This document shows positions 1 to 10,867 of a stretch of 64,000 nt of DNA, in pieces. Source of the DNA: Anomaloglossus baeobatrachus. Taxonomy: Eukaryota > Chordata > Amphibia > Anura > Aromobatidae. Under the pieces are notes generated by a model. That model did not search any database, was not told where the DNA came from, and saw only the letters and a list, made by a program, of their open reading frames with translations. Every line of letters starts with the position of its first letter. Position 1 is the first letter of the stretch. A program made the translations under genes and the position numbers. The DNA lies in assembly GCF_048569485.1 (NCBI RefSeq), contig NC_134358.1:553694880-553758879 (forward strand). Direction: 5' to 3'.

Positions 1-563
1 TGGCTGAGGCGGATGGTACGGTCAGGGCAGACAGGCAGTCATTAGCAAGGCTGGAACCACCAAGTTGGCTGAGGCGGATGGCACGGCCAGGGCAGACAGT
101 CTCTGGTACCAACAGAACTGGATGGACTGGTAGTAGGTACAGGCAGGACAGAAATGGAACCAGATGCCAACAGGATAGGACTGGAACCAGGTACAGACAG
201 GACTGAGAAGGGGACTTGACAACTAGCTGGCTAGAGCACTGGACACTAGCTAAACTAGGGCATTGATCAGGCACCTCCCCTAGTGGGAGAGTGCCTTAAA
301 TACCCAGTGCCTCTCAGTGATAGGCTGAGAGGCACTTCTTGGGAGTGACGTGCTGGCCCTTGAAGAACAGCAGCAGTGCGCATGCATGCCCTAGGAGCAC
401 TACCGGAGGACTTGTGCCACGTGCAAAGTCCCCGAGAGGTGGAAGTAGAAGGCATCCATGAAGACGAGCGCAAGGACACCCCAGGCAGTGTGGAGGGAGC
501 CAGCCCTGGCAGTGAGGGAGCGTGCTTCCCTGCAGAGAAAGGAGCAGGGACACCAGCACTACA
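1..563 (+). mobile_element. LTR fragment, same family as the solo LTR at 36995-37582
   Basis: This stretch shares the block running from AGGCACCTCCCCTA, through GCCTTAAATAC and a direct hit at GTGCCTC, to a 3' end in CTACA with the element at 36995-37582, in the same orientation. The left end is outside the window. The first 200 bases contain an internal repeat (two copies of a segment starting TGGCTGAGGCGGATGG). It is an old LTR-retrotransposon or retroviral LTR. No coding region is visible next to it. Confidence 0.6.
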
Positions 564-1722
564 ATTGTACATGGCACACGGTAAGATGGGGGCCTTGTTG
601 TACTTGAAGCTGCATTTGCATTAAGCACTAAGTTACAGCTCTCTCTAATTTCTGGGCAACCAAAACCAAAGTTAATATTTTTTTTCCACTTCCTAAAATC
701 AATGTTTTACCTGTAAAATAAGTCTAGAAAATCTCCCGTCTCTGTAACTCCCGCTGCCGATGAGGAGCCACCAGTTAGTAGGACGTAAATCTTCACATGA
801 TTGGCGACTTCTGAAATCAGGTTCGACCGCTCTAAGTGCATTTCCTTTTGTACAAGCTGAAGGCTGAACCTTTCTGTCTCTTGCCGATGTGGTATATGAA
901 CTGTGTTCTTGTGCGTCGGCCTTAAAAAAAACCCCAAAACATCCAGGCCTCGTATATTATCCTATGAAGGAAACGTCAGATCTGTAAGGCATTTCTTAAC
1001 TATGGTTTATGGGTCTCTCCGGTGTCGTTCTTGGACCACAATCTGTTAATATAACCTTCCATGAAATCAACTGCGCCCAAACGGTTTAAGAAATATAGCT
1101 CCAATGCTCCGAAGTAATAGCTGCTTGAAAGCCTATTCCTGTCGACTTCCTAGTCCTTGTACAAACAGCCTATTGTAATCCCCTTTTTTTTTTGGGTAGG
1201 GGGGTGAATTATATAGTCTTTGCAGCAGATTACAGATAAGGCCGGACTCGTTATGTTCATGGTAAAGAATCGTTTATTATAATTTATTTCAAATAAATAA
1301 GTTCCATGAAGCCGACCGCAATAAATACGACGCAGCGCCGATCGTAGAGTATGAATATAGAGTTCAAGAAACCCAAGTGAGAGACCACATCTGAGAGGTC
1401 TTCAGCCTGGTCCAATTTCGGGAAAGCACATCTGTATACAATCATATCTCGCTCAGAATGGATTTAATATAGCTGTGCTAGGCATGAATTCATAGGACGG
1501 CAGTAGGCAAGCAAGCTCTCTATGGCGGTTGTAAGTGCCAGACCATGATGGGCCTTGTAGTTGTAAACCTGGGGACACCAGCGCTGCTTCTAAATATCGC
1601 GGGAGGAGTAAAGTCTTCTGATAAAACTACACTCCCGCTACCCTTCATTTCATCTTATTGAGGACAAGTGAAGGGCCCCTATTTTACTGCATTATCCCAC
1701 TTCTGTTGAGCTTTTTTGGGGC
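564..1722. other. unassigned downstream flank
   Basis: No repeat structure, ORF with family features or RNA gene is recognised. The sequence is mostly AT-rich with scattered CpG (for example around 1320-1360). A minus-strand AATAAA occurs near 1270 in a T/A-rich patch and could be a distal poly(A) site of DYNC1I1, but nothing links it to the gene. Confidence 0.4.
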
Positions 1723-2201
1723 TTAAAAGGAACCAACCAGCAGCATTTTCATATATAAAGCAAAACCAGTGCTATACTGACGCTGGGATGCTGAATGTAA
1801 CCATACCTTTTTGTTTTGAATTTCAATGTTTTTTTTCAGAAATATGTGCAAGTAAAGTTCCAGCAATGCACTGCTATTTGATTGACAGATGCAACAGGAA
1901 GGGAATATTTGGGAATCTGCCTGCCTGGCCTCCCTCCCCCTGTTGGCGTCATAGACGTTAATTCTGGTGCAGGTAACCACACAGGGGCAGGAATAGATAG
2001 CAAGACCCAACCCACATATTCCCTTCCTATTGCACCTGTCAATCATATAGCAGTGCATTGCTGGAACTTTACTTGCGCATATTTCTGAAATAAAACATCC
2101 AGTCTCAGAACAAAAGGTATGGTTACATTCAGCATCCTAGCACCAGTATAGCAGTGGCTTTACTTTATATATGAAAATCCTGCTGGTTGGCTCCCTTTTA
2201 A
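1723..2201. mobile_element. TTAA-bounded palindromic MITE (piggyBac-like target)
   Basis: The two halves are near-perfect inverted copies. The left arm (about 1723-1905) begins TTAAAAGGAACCAACCAGCA. The right arm (about 2030-2201) is its reverse complement with a few substitutions and ends in TTTTAA. Both ends carry TTAA, the duplicated target of piggyBac-type elements. There is no transposase. The centre contains a second, weaker inverted pair around AAGGGAATAT. The open frames of 68-111 codons in both strands are mirror images created by the palindrome. Confidence 0.8.
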
Positions 2202-2339
2202 GTGGCTAAGACTTGACCACCCTATGGTCCGATGGTTGAGGTACTGTGAGAAAGGACCCTGATGAAATTTTTTTTAATTGATCTTCTTATTAAGATACAT
2301 TGGATGTGGATTTGACGGTCTCATCCTCCTTAGGTATTA

Positions 2340-2737
2340 TTTAAAGAAGTTGGTTACTACTTTGACATTGATAGCCTATCCGTAGGATTGGTCATCACTG
2401 TCTGATCGGCCAGGGTTTGCCACCTGGCACCCTCACCGATCAGTTTTCAGTGTCGGCAGCCAAAAATGCTCAGTTCTGGAGCTACCCCATCTTCTAATAG
2501 CGGCTGCAGCCAGGTAGTGCACAGCCGCCTCCTATTGATTTGAATTGGAAGCAGATATGCAGTACTCAGTTAGTTAACCCGGCAGCTCCGGAACGGAACA
2601 TTTCCGGCCGTCTCCTGCCGCTGCCGGCACCAGGAACAGTTGATCGGCAGGAGTATTGGACTACTGCCGATCAGACCTCGATGACCTATTGTAAGGATAG
2701 GCCATAAATGTTAAAGTAGTGGACAACCCTTTTAAAG
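2340..2737. mobile_element. palindromic MITE of a common amphibian family
   Basis: Arms are inverted copies. The left reads ACTACTTTGACATTGATAG, then GCCTATCC and CTGATCGGC. The right reads GCCGATCAGACCTCGATGACC and GGATAGGCC, then TTAAAGTAGTGGACAACCC. Ends are TTTAAAG-like. The family is recognised as widespread in frog genomes from general knowledge. A degenerate internal fragment of the same family lies near 49840-50000. Confidence 0.72.
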
Positions 2738-3064
2738 GGTTCGTTTAGACTTGACCTATGCTAACATATGATAGTAATTAATGATTAGTTGATGGACGTC
2801 CAACCACCGGAACTCTTGCCGATCATTCCATTACGTGCTCTCACCCGTTCTTCTATAGAAGTGGTTGGATTTGGTATGATAGCTCGTCCTGCTGACTCTA
2901 GGACTCAGGCTGCGGGGTCTACATTATGCTCTTGTTAAAGTTGGACCAAAAAGTTATTAGTGAGGACCCCAGTAAACATTAGACCAGATATCATTTTTTT
3001 ATGGGAGCTCCAATCAACTCTTGGTTGCGTGAGATGTCAATCGGGCATGTCCGATTTCAGAGTG

Positions 3065-4177
3065 AGTAGACCTGAAAGAATATTTCCAATAGACGAATAA
3101 AGTATGAGACCAAAATCAAAAGAATTTCCCTCTAAAAACAAATATTTTTATTCAATTTTGCTAAAATCTGTTCTCAAGCAAACCATATAATATATAAGAA
3201 AAAGTGTATGTGTGAGAAGTGCACCCTGGGTATCAAAGGTGTTAGAGGGTTAACAGGACTAGCTGGTGCAGTGATATACTGAAAGCAGGGTTGATTGCCC
3301 GCTAGCAATTGGGGGTTACGAATTATACTGCCCCTCCACTGTACACTGCCTAACAACGGGGCTTTAAGCACCCTAGGTGTGTGGTGCCCCCACTCCATGG
3401 CGGCTGTCCCTTCATCAGGGTATTAATGGTGGCTTGGGGACCAACAGTGAATGAGCCACCTAAGCGGCCAGGTTGCCAACTATTGGGATTCACTTGCTGA
3501 CCCAGGGTGTCACCTCATGGCGAACATCCACTTGTCTTTCCCCAGGCAATTCTCATAATTTCTGGCAGCTTAGGTGGCTCGTTCATCTAAGGACACACTG
3601 TTGGTCCCCAAACCGCCATTAATCCCCTGATGTACCCCATAGATTAATTGGGAGGAAACTCATTGGGATCTTCATATGGGGGCACCTATGGCATCCTGAG
3701 CCTTCTGTGGCCTAGGAAGGTTACCATCCAAAAGCTAAGTACACCTGCAAATTTTTCAATTAGGGCCAAACTGCTGGAGACTAGGAGAATACCCATATTT
3801 ATTAGGTATGAATGGCGCCCAGTCTATATCATTTTATGCACAAAGCACTATATCATGAGGTTTCTTGGTGACGGCTGTTGTATTTTGTGTTTAGTCAGGG
3901 ACATATAAGGGACAGCCGGCGTGGAGTGGGGGCACCACACATCCAGGGTACATAAAGCCCCATTGTTAGGCAGTGTACAGTGGAGGGGCAGTATAATTCG
4001 TACTCCCAATTGCTAGCGGGCAATCAAGCCCTGCTTTCAGTAGATCACTGCACCTTTGATACCCAGGGTGCACTTCTCACACATACACTTTTTGTTATAT
4101 AGTATATGGTTTGCTTGAGAATAGATTTTAGCAAAATTTACTAAAGTATTTGTTTTTAGAGGGAAATTCTTTTGTTC
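3065..4177. mobile_element. large nested foldback element with 14-bp flanking repeats
   Basis: Arms of about 290 bp (3118-3420 and 3900-4173) are inverted copies; both termini read AAAAGAATTTCCCTC when oriented outward-in. Inside them a second inverted pair (about 3415-3480 and 3565-3640, with TTGGTCCCC and CACCTAAG) is nested. CCGATTTCAGAGTG occurs immediately outside on both sides (about 3050-3063 and 4178-4191), as expected of a target duplication, though 14 bp is long for a DNA transposon. No transposase reading frame is visible. Confidence 0.7.
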
Positions 4178-4255
4178 CCGATTTCAGAGTGCCAATCATA
4201 TTGCTCTCCCGGAGATAACCCGTCTGACGTGCTAGTTGGCAGCTTTCTCTTAGAC

Positions 4256-4441
4256 CAGAGGTCCCTAACTCCAGTCCTCAAGGCCCACCAACAGTGCAGG
4301 TTTTTGGGATTTCCTTAGTATTGCACAGGTGTTAATGTAACTACCTGCCCAGGTGCTGGTTCCAACAGCAGTGCAATGCTAAGGAAATCCTGAAAACATG
4401 CACTGTTGGTGGGCCTTGAGGACTGGAGTTGGGGAACCCTG
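4256..4441. mobile_element. 186-bp hAT-type MITE with perfect 8-bp TSD
   Basis: The element begins CAGAGGTCCCTAACTCCAG and ends with the reverse complement of CAGGGTTCCCCAACTCCAG. The flanks are TCTTAGAC at 4248-4255 and again at 4442-4449, an exact 8-bp duplication. The CAGNG tips, 8-bp duplication and roughly 70-bp inverted arms (AGTCCTCAAGGCCCACCAAC) are typical of non-autonomous hAT elements. Confidence 0.9.
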
Positions 4442-4449
4442 TCTTAGAC

Positions 4450-5162
4450 CACACGGGAGCGTTAGGGCAGAATGATCGCTCCTGTGTATGGCTAAATCGG
4501 CTCAGATGGCTGTCGGAGGAAGCCTAGTTCAGCCCACAGCCATCTAACGTGTATGGTTGGCTTTAGATCCTCAAGGACAATGATCAAATGGAATCATTCC
4601 CTTTCATACATGCATTCGTAATGAGCCCACATTTCAGATTAGATTTATCACTGTAGAACCTTTTGTAAGAAGCTGCCAAGAAGCGTGGAGGAAGGCAAAC
4701 CACCATGGCTGTTGCATTTCAAGCTAAAAGTTCCTATACATACTAAGAAAAAAAGTTGAAAGAACCCACCAAGGGCTTGGGCTGCTTGGTTTTCAAAGAC
4801 TGATTCTTGTGTTTTCAACTCTCGTTTCCCCATAGAAAGCACATGCAAATTTGGCCAAGGCGAGCTTTGGGTTGGCCGACATCTGTTGAAGGTGTCTGGC
4901 CAGTTTACGTGGAGAGTTCTTCACCTTGCTAAGACTTCTTAGTGCTGTCTATTAAGAACAAAATGTGGAACTTGTTGCGGAGACCTGCCAGCGATATAGT
5001 GCTTGCTGGCACCTACATTCCCATGTTTCGTAAGAATATTAATGTCTGGGGCCTAAACGAACCCGCGCATGTCTCATCCTACCCAAGCAATGCTTATGAA
5101 TACTTATTATATGCATGTTTTCTTCCTACGTGAATAATGATTGCTGGCTCTGATATACTTCA
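4450..5162. other. unassigned flank downstream of DYNC1I1
   Basis: No repeat arms, recognised ORF or RNA gene. The proximal part may still belong to the 3' UTR if the ATTAAA at 5163-5168 is not used. Confidence 0.35.
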
Positions 5163-5410
5163 TTTAATTAAAATACTGGCACACAGTGAAATATTTGTAG
5201 ACCAGGGAAGGACAGGAGACGAGAGGCGTAGATTGTCTGCACATTATAGAGAGACGACAGGATGTCTCGGCCGGGTTGTGCACTATTTAAACAATAAGCT
5301 GAAGCTGGAGGGGAACCGGCGGAGCTCTAAAAGATCACGGCAAAAATTCATGGAGAAATCGGTACATTCGGTTGCAGATGCTGTGCTGGTTGTGGCGTAC
5401 GTTGGGCGAT
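5163..5410 (-). other. DYNC1I1: DYNC1I1 3' UTR (proximal part) with candidate poly(A) signal
   Basis: Sequence downstream of the stop codon on the minus strand. An ATTAAA hexamer lies at 5168-5163, about 245 bases after the stop, and is the nearest poly(A)-type signal I see. The canonical AATAAA first appears much further downstream inside a repeat (about 3147) and again near 1270. The true 3' end cannot be fixed from sequence alone. Confidence 0.45.
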
Positions 5411-5518
5411 TTAGCTTGAGAGTTCTACGGCTTCTTCTTCCCCGTCACCTCGATTGGCACGGATCTCAACCAAAGTACGGGCAAGCCGTCCCCATTCATC
5501 ACTGTGCGGAACGGCAAA
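5411..5518 (-). CDS. DYNC1I1: DYNC1I1 last coding exon (C-terminus of dynein 1 intermediate chain 1)
   Basis: Cytoplasmic dynein 1 intermediate chain is the WD-repeat subunit that joins the heavy chains to the light chains and to dynactin. On the minus strand, a pyrimidine-rich tract and a CAG acceptor (5521-5519) precede an open frame of 35 codons that ends in TAA at 5413-5411. The frame contains [18 protein letters not shown] and an acidic [10 protein letters not shown] tail. From memory, vertebrate DYNC1I1 ends in a very similar way ([19 protein letters not shown], then VELSA). The paralogue DYNC1I2 ends in RIPA, so the tail decides for DYNC1I1. The exon begins exactly between codons, matching the donor at 63335. 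It has no internal stop or frameshift. The overlapping plus-strand frame of 135 codons is a shadow. I am confident of the gene; the exact paralogue rests on recalled family sequence. Confidence 0.93.
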   Translation of the reverse strand, partial: FAVPHSDEWGRLARTLVEIRANRGDGEEEAVELSS

Positions 5519-5521
5519 CTG

Positions 5522-6640
5522 CAAAGAGACAAAAAGGAAAGTGATTTGATTGTTATACATAATCTGATGTGTAGTAAATTAACGGGATGCTCTTCATCCC
5601 GTCCAGTTGGCACGTCATCACCAATGTGAATGATAGCAATAATTTGTATTCTTAGGCTTTTTAGCCCGGAATCTACAGTTCTTCACCTGTGAAAGGATCA
5701 ACTTATTACTCTCTGTTTCTTGCCTATTTGTAAGGTCGGCATTGGGGCCTCTTACTCTTGGACTACAACTGTATTTCTTTTTGAGATGTTTGTTCTATTC
5801 ATCCATTATAGGGAAACTAAATTTCCTCCCTCAATATCTGGGAAAAATACAATGGCTCTTCAGATGGCCACCTAACAGGCTCATTACTCCTCCTGCATCG
5901 TGATTTGTGAAGAAGACAAAATGGATGGAAAGGTTTATTACAAGTCCAAGTCTTCTCCATTTGTAGAAATTGGCTCTTACTGGAGGTCAATGGGAGAAAA
6001 ATGGCTCTAACTGGAGATTAAGAATGAGAAACCGATGTGATTACAGGGAGGGCAGCAACAGGATGGCTTAGAAAGGTGAAGGCTATAATATCTTGTTGTG
6101 TTGACCTCAACCATTTTCCTTCGAGTCAACCATGGAACATTCGGACTGAAACTAATAGTTTTTGTAAACTATAATATTCACCTAAAACCATTTAGCAAAC
6201 GGTTACCCTGTACCTATTACCTTAATCATCTAACCGCCGCTAAACACGATCGGTCACTTGCTCACTTGGGATGAGAGAAGCTGAAACGGTAAAGTTCGGG
6301 GTTCGTACCAGACATCGGGTGTCTGGGGCTCAGACACGTTTTTTTAAAAAAAAAAATATAAAAAAAAAAAAAAAAAGTTTGCATGCTGTTCGTATCCTAA
6401 TAAAGATTGTTGAAAGGCTGCAGCACAGACACTCGACAAGCTTTATTGCATGCAGAAGATGTCTGTACGCTGCTGTGAACAATAAAAATGAAGTGGGCTT
6501 CCGCCTATTTTTGATAACCAGCGCACGTAAAGAACAGAACTGGAGGCTGCACCTCTCAGCTGTCTGCTTTACCTTGGCTGGTTATCAAATATAAAGGGGA
6601 GGCTACGCATTTTTTTTAATTTTTTTAAAAACGGTGTGCC
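5522..6640. other. intron, mostly unassigned; A-rich tract
   Basis: No family recognised. A homopolymeric A tract interrupted by T lies at about 6343-6376. The stretch after about 6480 shares short segments (AGCTGTCTGCTTTACCTTGG, GGTTATCAAA) with the foldback that follows and may be an outlying piece of the same family. Confidence 0.4.
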
Positions 6641-6644
6641 GTCA

Positions 6645-7690
6645 CCATTATTTTTGATAACCAGCCTTAGTAAATCAGACAATTGGTGGCTGGTATTATG
6701 AGACTGGGAAGGTCCATAGTTCTTGGGCCCTCCCAACCTAAATATAGCAGCCCCCAGCCGCCCCATGACTAGATGGGCCAATTCTGGCACTTTGCCTTGC
6801 TCTTCCTGGTTGCCTTGGTGGGGTGGCAACCAGGGTAATACTTTTAAAGTTGATGTCGGCTGTAAATTGACAGCTGGCGCCAAGCCTAAGGGTTAGTAAT
6901 GGAGAGGCATCTGTCGGACACCCCCATTACAAACCTGGCAAGTGTAGAGTTAAAAAACACAAAGGGAAAAAATATATATATTTGAAGAAAAACTTCCCCA
7001 CAGTCCCTCATTTATTAATGTATTAATTAAATAGAAATCCTGGAAGTTCTGATGTAATCCAATGGAGTAATGTCCCAGAACGCCCATTGCTTCCTATGAA
7101 GCTTCGTTCGGAGAAGAGCCCGGAATTTCTCATGCTCATGGAAAATTCCGTGACTGCTGCTGACCGGCAGTGACCCATTGGAGCCTCGTTCTCTGAACAA
7201 AGGTCCATAGAAATCAATTGTCATCATGGGATATTATACCATTGGATTACATAGGAACTTTGAGGATTTCTTTTTAATTAATAATTTGGTGAGCAAGGGT
7301 ATGTGGGGGAGTCTTTATTCAAATAAACTATTTTTTTTTCATGAGTTTTTTTTGTTTTGTTTTTTTTAAACCCTATACTTGCCAGGTTAGTAATGGGGGT
7401 GTCTGATAAATGCCTCTCCAATACTAACCCCTGGGCTTGATGTTATTTCACAGCTGACACCAACCCCGAAAGTATAACCCCAATTTACCACCCCACAAGG
7501 GCAATCAGGAAGAGTCAGGCAAAGCACCAGAATTTGAGATTCTACAGGATGTGCCAGTTCTGGGGTGGCTGCAGGCTGCTATTTTCAGGCTGGGAAGGAC
7601 AAAATAATTGGACCTTTACAGCCTGATAATACCAGCTCCTAGCTGTCTGCTTTACCTTGGGTGGTTTTTCAAAAATAGGGGTGGGCCCCA
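6645..7690. mobile_element. large foldback element
   Basis: Inverted arms: about 6645-7010 (ending in CATTACAAACCTGGCAAGTG) and about 7290-7690, which carries CTTGCCAGGTTAGTAATGGG, AGGCTGGGAAGG and CAGCCTGATAATACCAGCTC in the reverse sense. The arms are perhaps 70-75% identical by eye. The centre (7030-7260) is a second, weaker palindrome (GATGTAATCCAATGG against CCATTGGATTACAT). No coding region. Confidence 0.68.
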
Positions 7691-8043
7691 CTTCAATTTT
7701 TTTATTTATTTTACAAAGAATGGGCGAAACACGTAGGGAGACAGGGGCCTTACAACACCTTAAGCAATGTAAGTTAGTACATGAATGTTCTTTTCAATAA
7801 ATATCTAATTCTGCTTAAACTGTAGGGTATCTATTATCCACATGTAATTTAAATATCTGCAGTCACATATCCCTTGATACTACTATACATGGAGATTAGT
7901 TGGGTATATTTTAATTTTAGGCCTCTGCATAATTTAACAGCGCTTGTAGCACTTGACTATATTTACTAGCTATAGTACCCAGTGTTGCCCTGGATAGTAA
8001 CTATAAGTATAGTATAGTAAGTGTCTCTCTCCAACTCTTCCAT

Positions 8044-8330
8044 CTCTCCGCCCGTCGTTCCCCGTCTTTCCGCCCGTCGCTCTCCGTCTTTCCGCCCGTC
8101 GCTCTCCGTCTTTCCGCCCGTCGCTCTCAGTCTTTCCGCCCGTCGCTCTTCGTCTTTCCGCCCGTCGCTCTCCGTCTTTCCGCCCGTCGCTCTCCCGCTT
8201 TCCGCCCGTCGCTCTCCCGCTTTCCGCCCGTCGCTCTCCCGCTTTCCGCCCGTCGCTCTCCCGCTCTCCGCCCGTCGCTCTCCCGCTCTCCGCCCGTCGC
8301 TCTCCCGCTCTCCGCCCGTCGCTCTCCCTT
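8044..8330. repeat. 22-bp pyrimidine-rich minisatellite
   Basis: About 13 copies of GCTCTCCGTCTTTCCGCCCG plus TC, with an ordered gradient of variants: units containing CGTCTTT on the left, CCGCTTT in the middle, CCGCTCT on the right. This ordering suggests stepwise local expansion. The 22-bp period rotates the reading frame, so the arginine/serine-rich frames on both strands are artefacts. Confidence 0.9.
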
Positions 8331-9059
8331 CGTAATGAAGTTTTGGTTTCATGATAATTGAGAATGATGTAAACCGAAAAAAGTGGATCTTCGTCTAAAC
8401 TAAGCTGATTTGAAGCAACAAAGATCAAAGGGCACTGTATTCAGAGAAGAACCAGAACTCTGAGGGAAGGTAAAGGGAGATTATGGGTAGGACCAGCAGC
8501 AAATCTTCAAACACCACTGCCATGGCTTACAACTTTGTCTTGGCGGGAGGTCTATCGACAAGAGATGCCGAAGCAAGACTATAGGAATAGATGGCCGTTC
8601 ACGAATATCGGGATGTGTGCCACCCTCCTTTCATGCCTGACCTGCCAACCAATCTTCCATCCGTCTGGCCGCACGTCACCGTCTTTATCCCTTTTACCTT
8701 CTGTGGAAAGGATCAGTCATGTTTCACCCTTGAAATTAATTTTTTATCATCAACCTCCTGAAGATTTTATGTGTTTACAATGAAAACACTGCGGAAACTG
8801 TGAGCGTGAGGAGGTTTTAATAAATGAGAGCGTCAAATATCCTGGAAAGAAGCGACATATAGTGGGAAGGTTTCTAGCCTGGTGCTCTGTGCACTGTAAA
8901 AAGTCAAGTCTGAAATGGGATGAAAAATGGGGTAAAAAAAATCAAACCCTACGTGCCTGGCGTCATATTACACGGGAAACCGTTACATGTGTCCATAAAA
9001 ATATTGCCTGTCCATGATTTTTTGATAAGCCATCCTATTTTTTTAAAATCAGGTTTTTA
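8331..9059. other. non-repetitive interior of the TIR-bounded element
   Basis: No recognised coding region; ORFs here are short and lack family features. Confidence 0.35.
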
Positions 9060-9069
9060 TATCTATTAT

Positions 9070-9464
9070 ATAAAGGTGTGTGCATGTGTGTATATATGTG
9101 TGCGTATGTATATGTATGTCTGTGCATATATGTGTGCATGTGTATATGTATGCATGTCTGTGCATGTGTGTATATGTGTGTGTATATGTATGTCTGTGTG
9201 TATATATGTGTGTGTGTGTATATGTATGCATGTCTGTGCATGTGTGTATGTGTGTGTATATGTATGTCTGTGTGTATATATGTGTGTGTGTGTATATGTA
9301 TGCATGTCTGTGCATGTGTGTATATGTGTGTATATGTATGTCTGTGTGTATATATATGTGTGTGTATGTATGTATGTCTGTGTGCATACTGTATGTGTGT
9401 GTATATGTACAGTGTATGTATGTATGTCTGTATGCATATATGTGTGTATATGTATGTCTGTGTG

Positions 9465-9519
<55 letters not shown>

Positions 9520-9585
9520 ATGTATGTCTGTGTGCATACTGTATGTGAATGTGTGTATATGTACAGTGTATGTATGTCTGTATGC

Positions 9586-9627
<42 letters not shown>

Positions 9628-9632
9628 GTGTG
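9070..9632. repeat. TG/TATG/CTGTG microsatellite tract
   Basis: Continuous alternation of (TG)n, TATATG, TATGTATG and CTGTGTG with a longer repeated motif containing TGTCTGTGCATG, plus a pure (TG)n block at about 9475-9513. Open frames through it (Cys/Val/Tyr-rich or His/Thr-rich) are by-products. Confidence 0.95.
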
Positions 9633-9837
9633 TCCCAACTAAAGGAATCAGCACCGTCGCATTTACAATTACGAAATTTTGCACAAACGCCCCGTGTGAC
9701 CAAGGGAACGTCATAGGCTATGTTTTGAGTTGAAAATTTAACACCGCACTTTAGTTATTCACCAAAAAAACGGTTTACTACAAAGTCAATGGAGGTGGGA
9801 GCAGATCTGTTATTATAGACTCTAATTATGGACAGAG

Positions 9838-10354
9838 GGCGATCCACACACAGAAAGAGACACACACACCCCGAAAAAGAAAGACACACACAAAGAGACA
9901 CATAAAGAAAGAGATGCAGACAGAAAGAGACACACACACCACGAAAGAGAGAGACACACACAAAGAGACACACAAAGAAAGATGCAGACAGAAAGAGACA
10001 CACACACCACGAAAGAGAGAGAGACACACACAATGAAAGAGATGCAGACAGAAAGTTTCACCCAGGCAGAGACACACTGAAAGAGAGAGACGCAGACAGA
10101 AAGACATACACACACCCCGAAAGAGAGAGACACACACAGAGACACACAAAGAAAGAGATGCAGACAGAAAGAGACACACACACAAACACACACACCGAAA
10201 GAGAGACACAAAGACAGACAAAGAAAGCGACACACAGGCAGAGATACACTGAAAGAGACACAAAAAAGGAGACGCAGACAGAAACACACACATACACACA
10301 CCCCGAAAGAGAAAGACACACAGAGACACACAAACAAAGAGATGCAGACAGAAA

Positions 10355-10386
<32 letters not shown>

Positions 10387-10610
10387 GAAAGAGAGAGACA
10401 CACAAAGACAGACAAAGAAAGCGACACAGACAGTAAGAGACACACAGGCAGAGACACACTGAAAGAGAGACACAAAAAAGGTGACGCAGACAGAAAGAAA
10501 CACACACACCGAAAGAGAGAGACACACAAAGACAGACAAAGAAAGCGACACAGAAAGAGACACACAGGCAGAGACAAAAAAGGTGACACAGACAGAAAGA
10601 AACAAACACT
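9838..10610. repeat. purine-rich ACAC/AGAGAC array
   Basis: Imperfect copies of a unit around AGAGACACACACACCGAAAG, with GATGCAGACAGAAAGA and AAGAAAGCGACACA variants. The unit length varies and no open frame is selected for. Strand bias is extreme: almost no T on the plus strand. Confidence 0.92.
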
Positions 10611-10867
10611 CACAGAAACTGTTTGGATGTTTGAGGTAATATATTGGCTGTTACCCTGGGTAGTTATCAGATGGCCTATAGTAACCAATCACAGTTCTGC
10701 TTCTATTTTGTTGGTGATTAATAGGAGCTGTGATTGGTTGCTATAGGCAACAAAGGACATTCTTGATATAAGAAACTTATGTGTGAGGTAATATGATTAC
10801 GGTGGTGAGTGGAAAAGTGGGAGAGACTTAGTTACTATTCCGGGCAGCACCACGTACTACAGCTAGT

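Larger units (their letters stand above)
7965..10867. mobile_element. TIR-bounded element stuffed with simple repeats (2.9 kb)
   Basis: The left end reads ACTAGCTATAGTACCCAGTG then TTGCCCTGGATAGTAACT. The right end, read on the minus strand, gives ACTAGCTGTAGTACGTGGTG then CTGCCCGGAATAGTAACT, followed in both by a TAAGT(GT)CTCTC motif. Between the ends lie a 22-bp minisatellite, a TG/TATG tract, a conserved-looking non-repetitive block (9650-9835) and an ACAGAGAC-type array. No transposase frame was found. I recognise the tip sequence as recurrent in vertebrate genomes but cannot name the family. No clear target duplication. Confidence 0.62.

Noticed and set aside
1716-2088. Overlapping frames of 68-111 codons on both strands (MTDATGREYLG-like)
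   Set aside because: They come from the two arms of the TTAA-ended palindrome.
5411-5518. Assignment of the exon to DYNC1I2
   Set aside because: The C-terminal VELSS and [10 protein letters not shown] agree with DYNC1I1; DYNC1I2 has RTLAEINANR and ends RIPA, as far as recalled.
5137-5544. 135-codon plus-strand frame
   Set aside because: It is antisense to the DYNC1I1 last exon and 3' UTR; the minus-strand frame has splice and family support.
7966-8428. Arg/Glu/Ser-rich frames of 128 and 152 codons on the minus strand
   Set aside because: By-product of the 22-bp minisatellite, whose period cycles the frame through the same motif.
9070-10610. Long Cys/Val- and His/Thr-rich frames on both strands, up to 288 codons
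   Set aside because: They arise from TG/TATG and ACAGAGAC simple repeats, which rarely contain stop codons in several frames.
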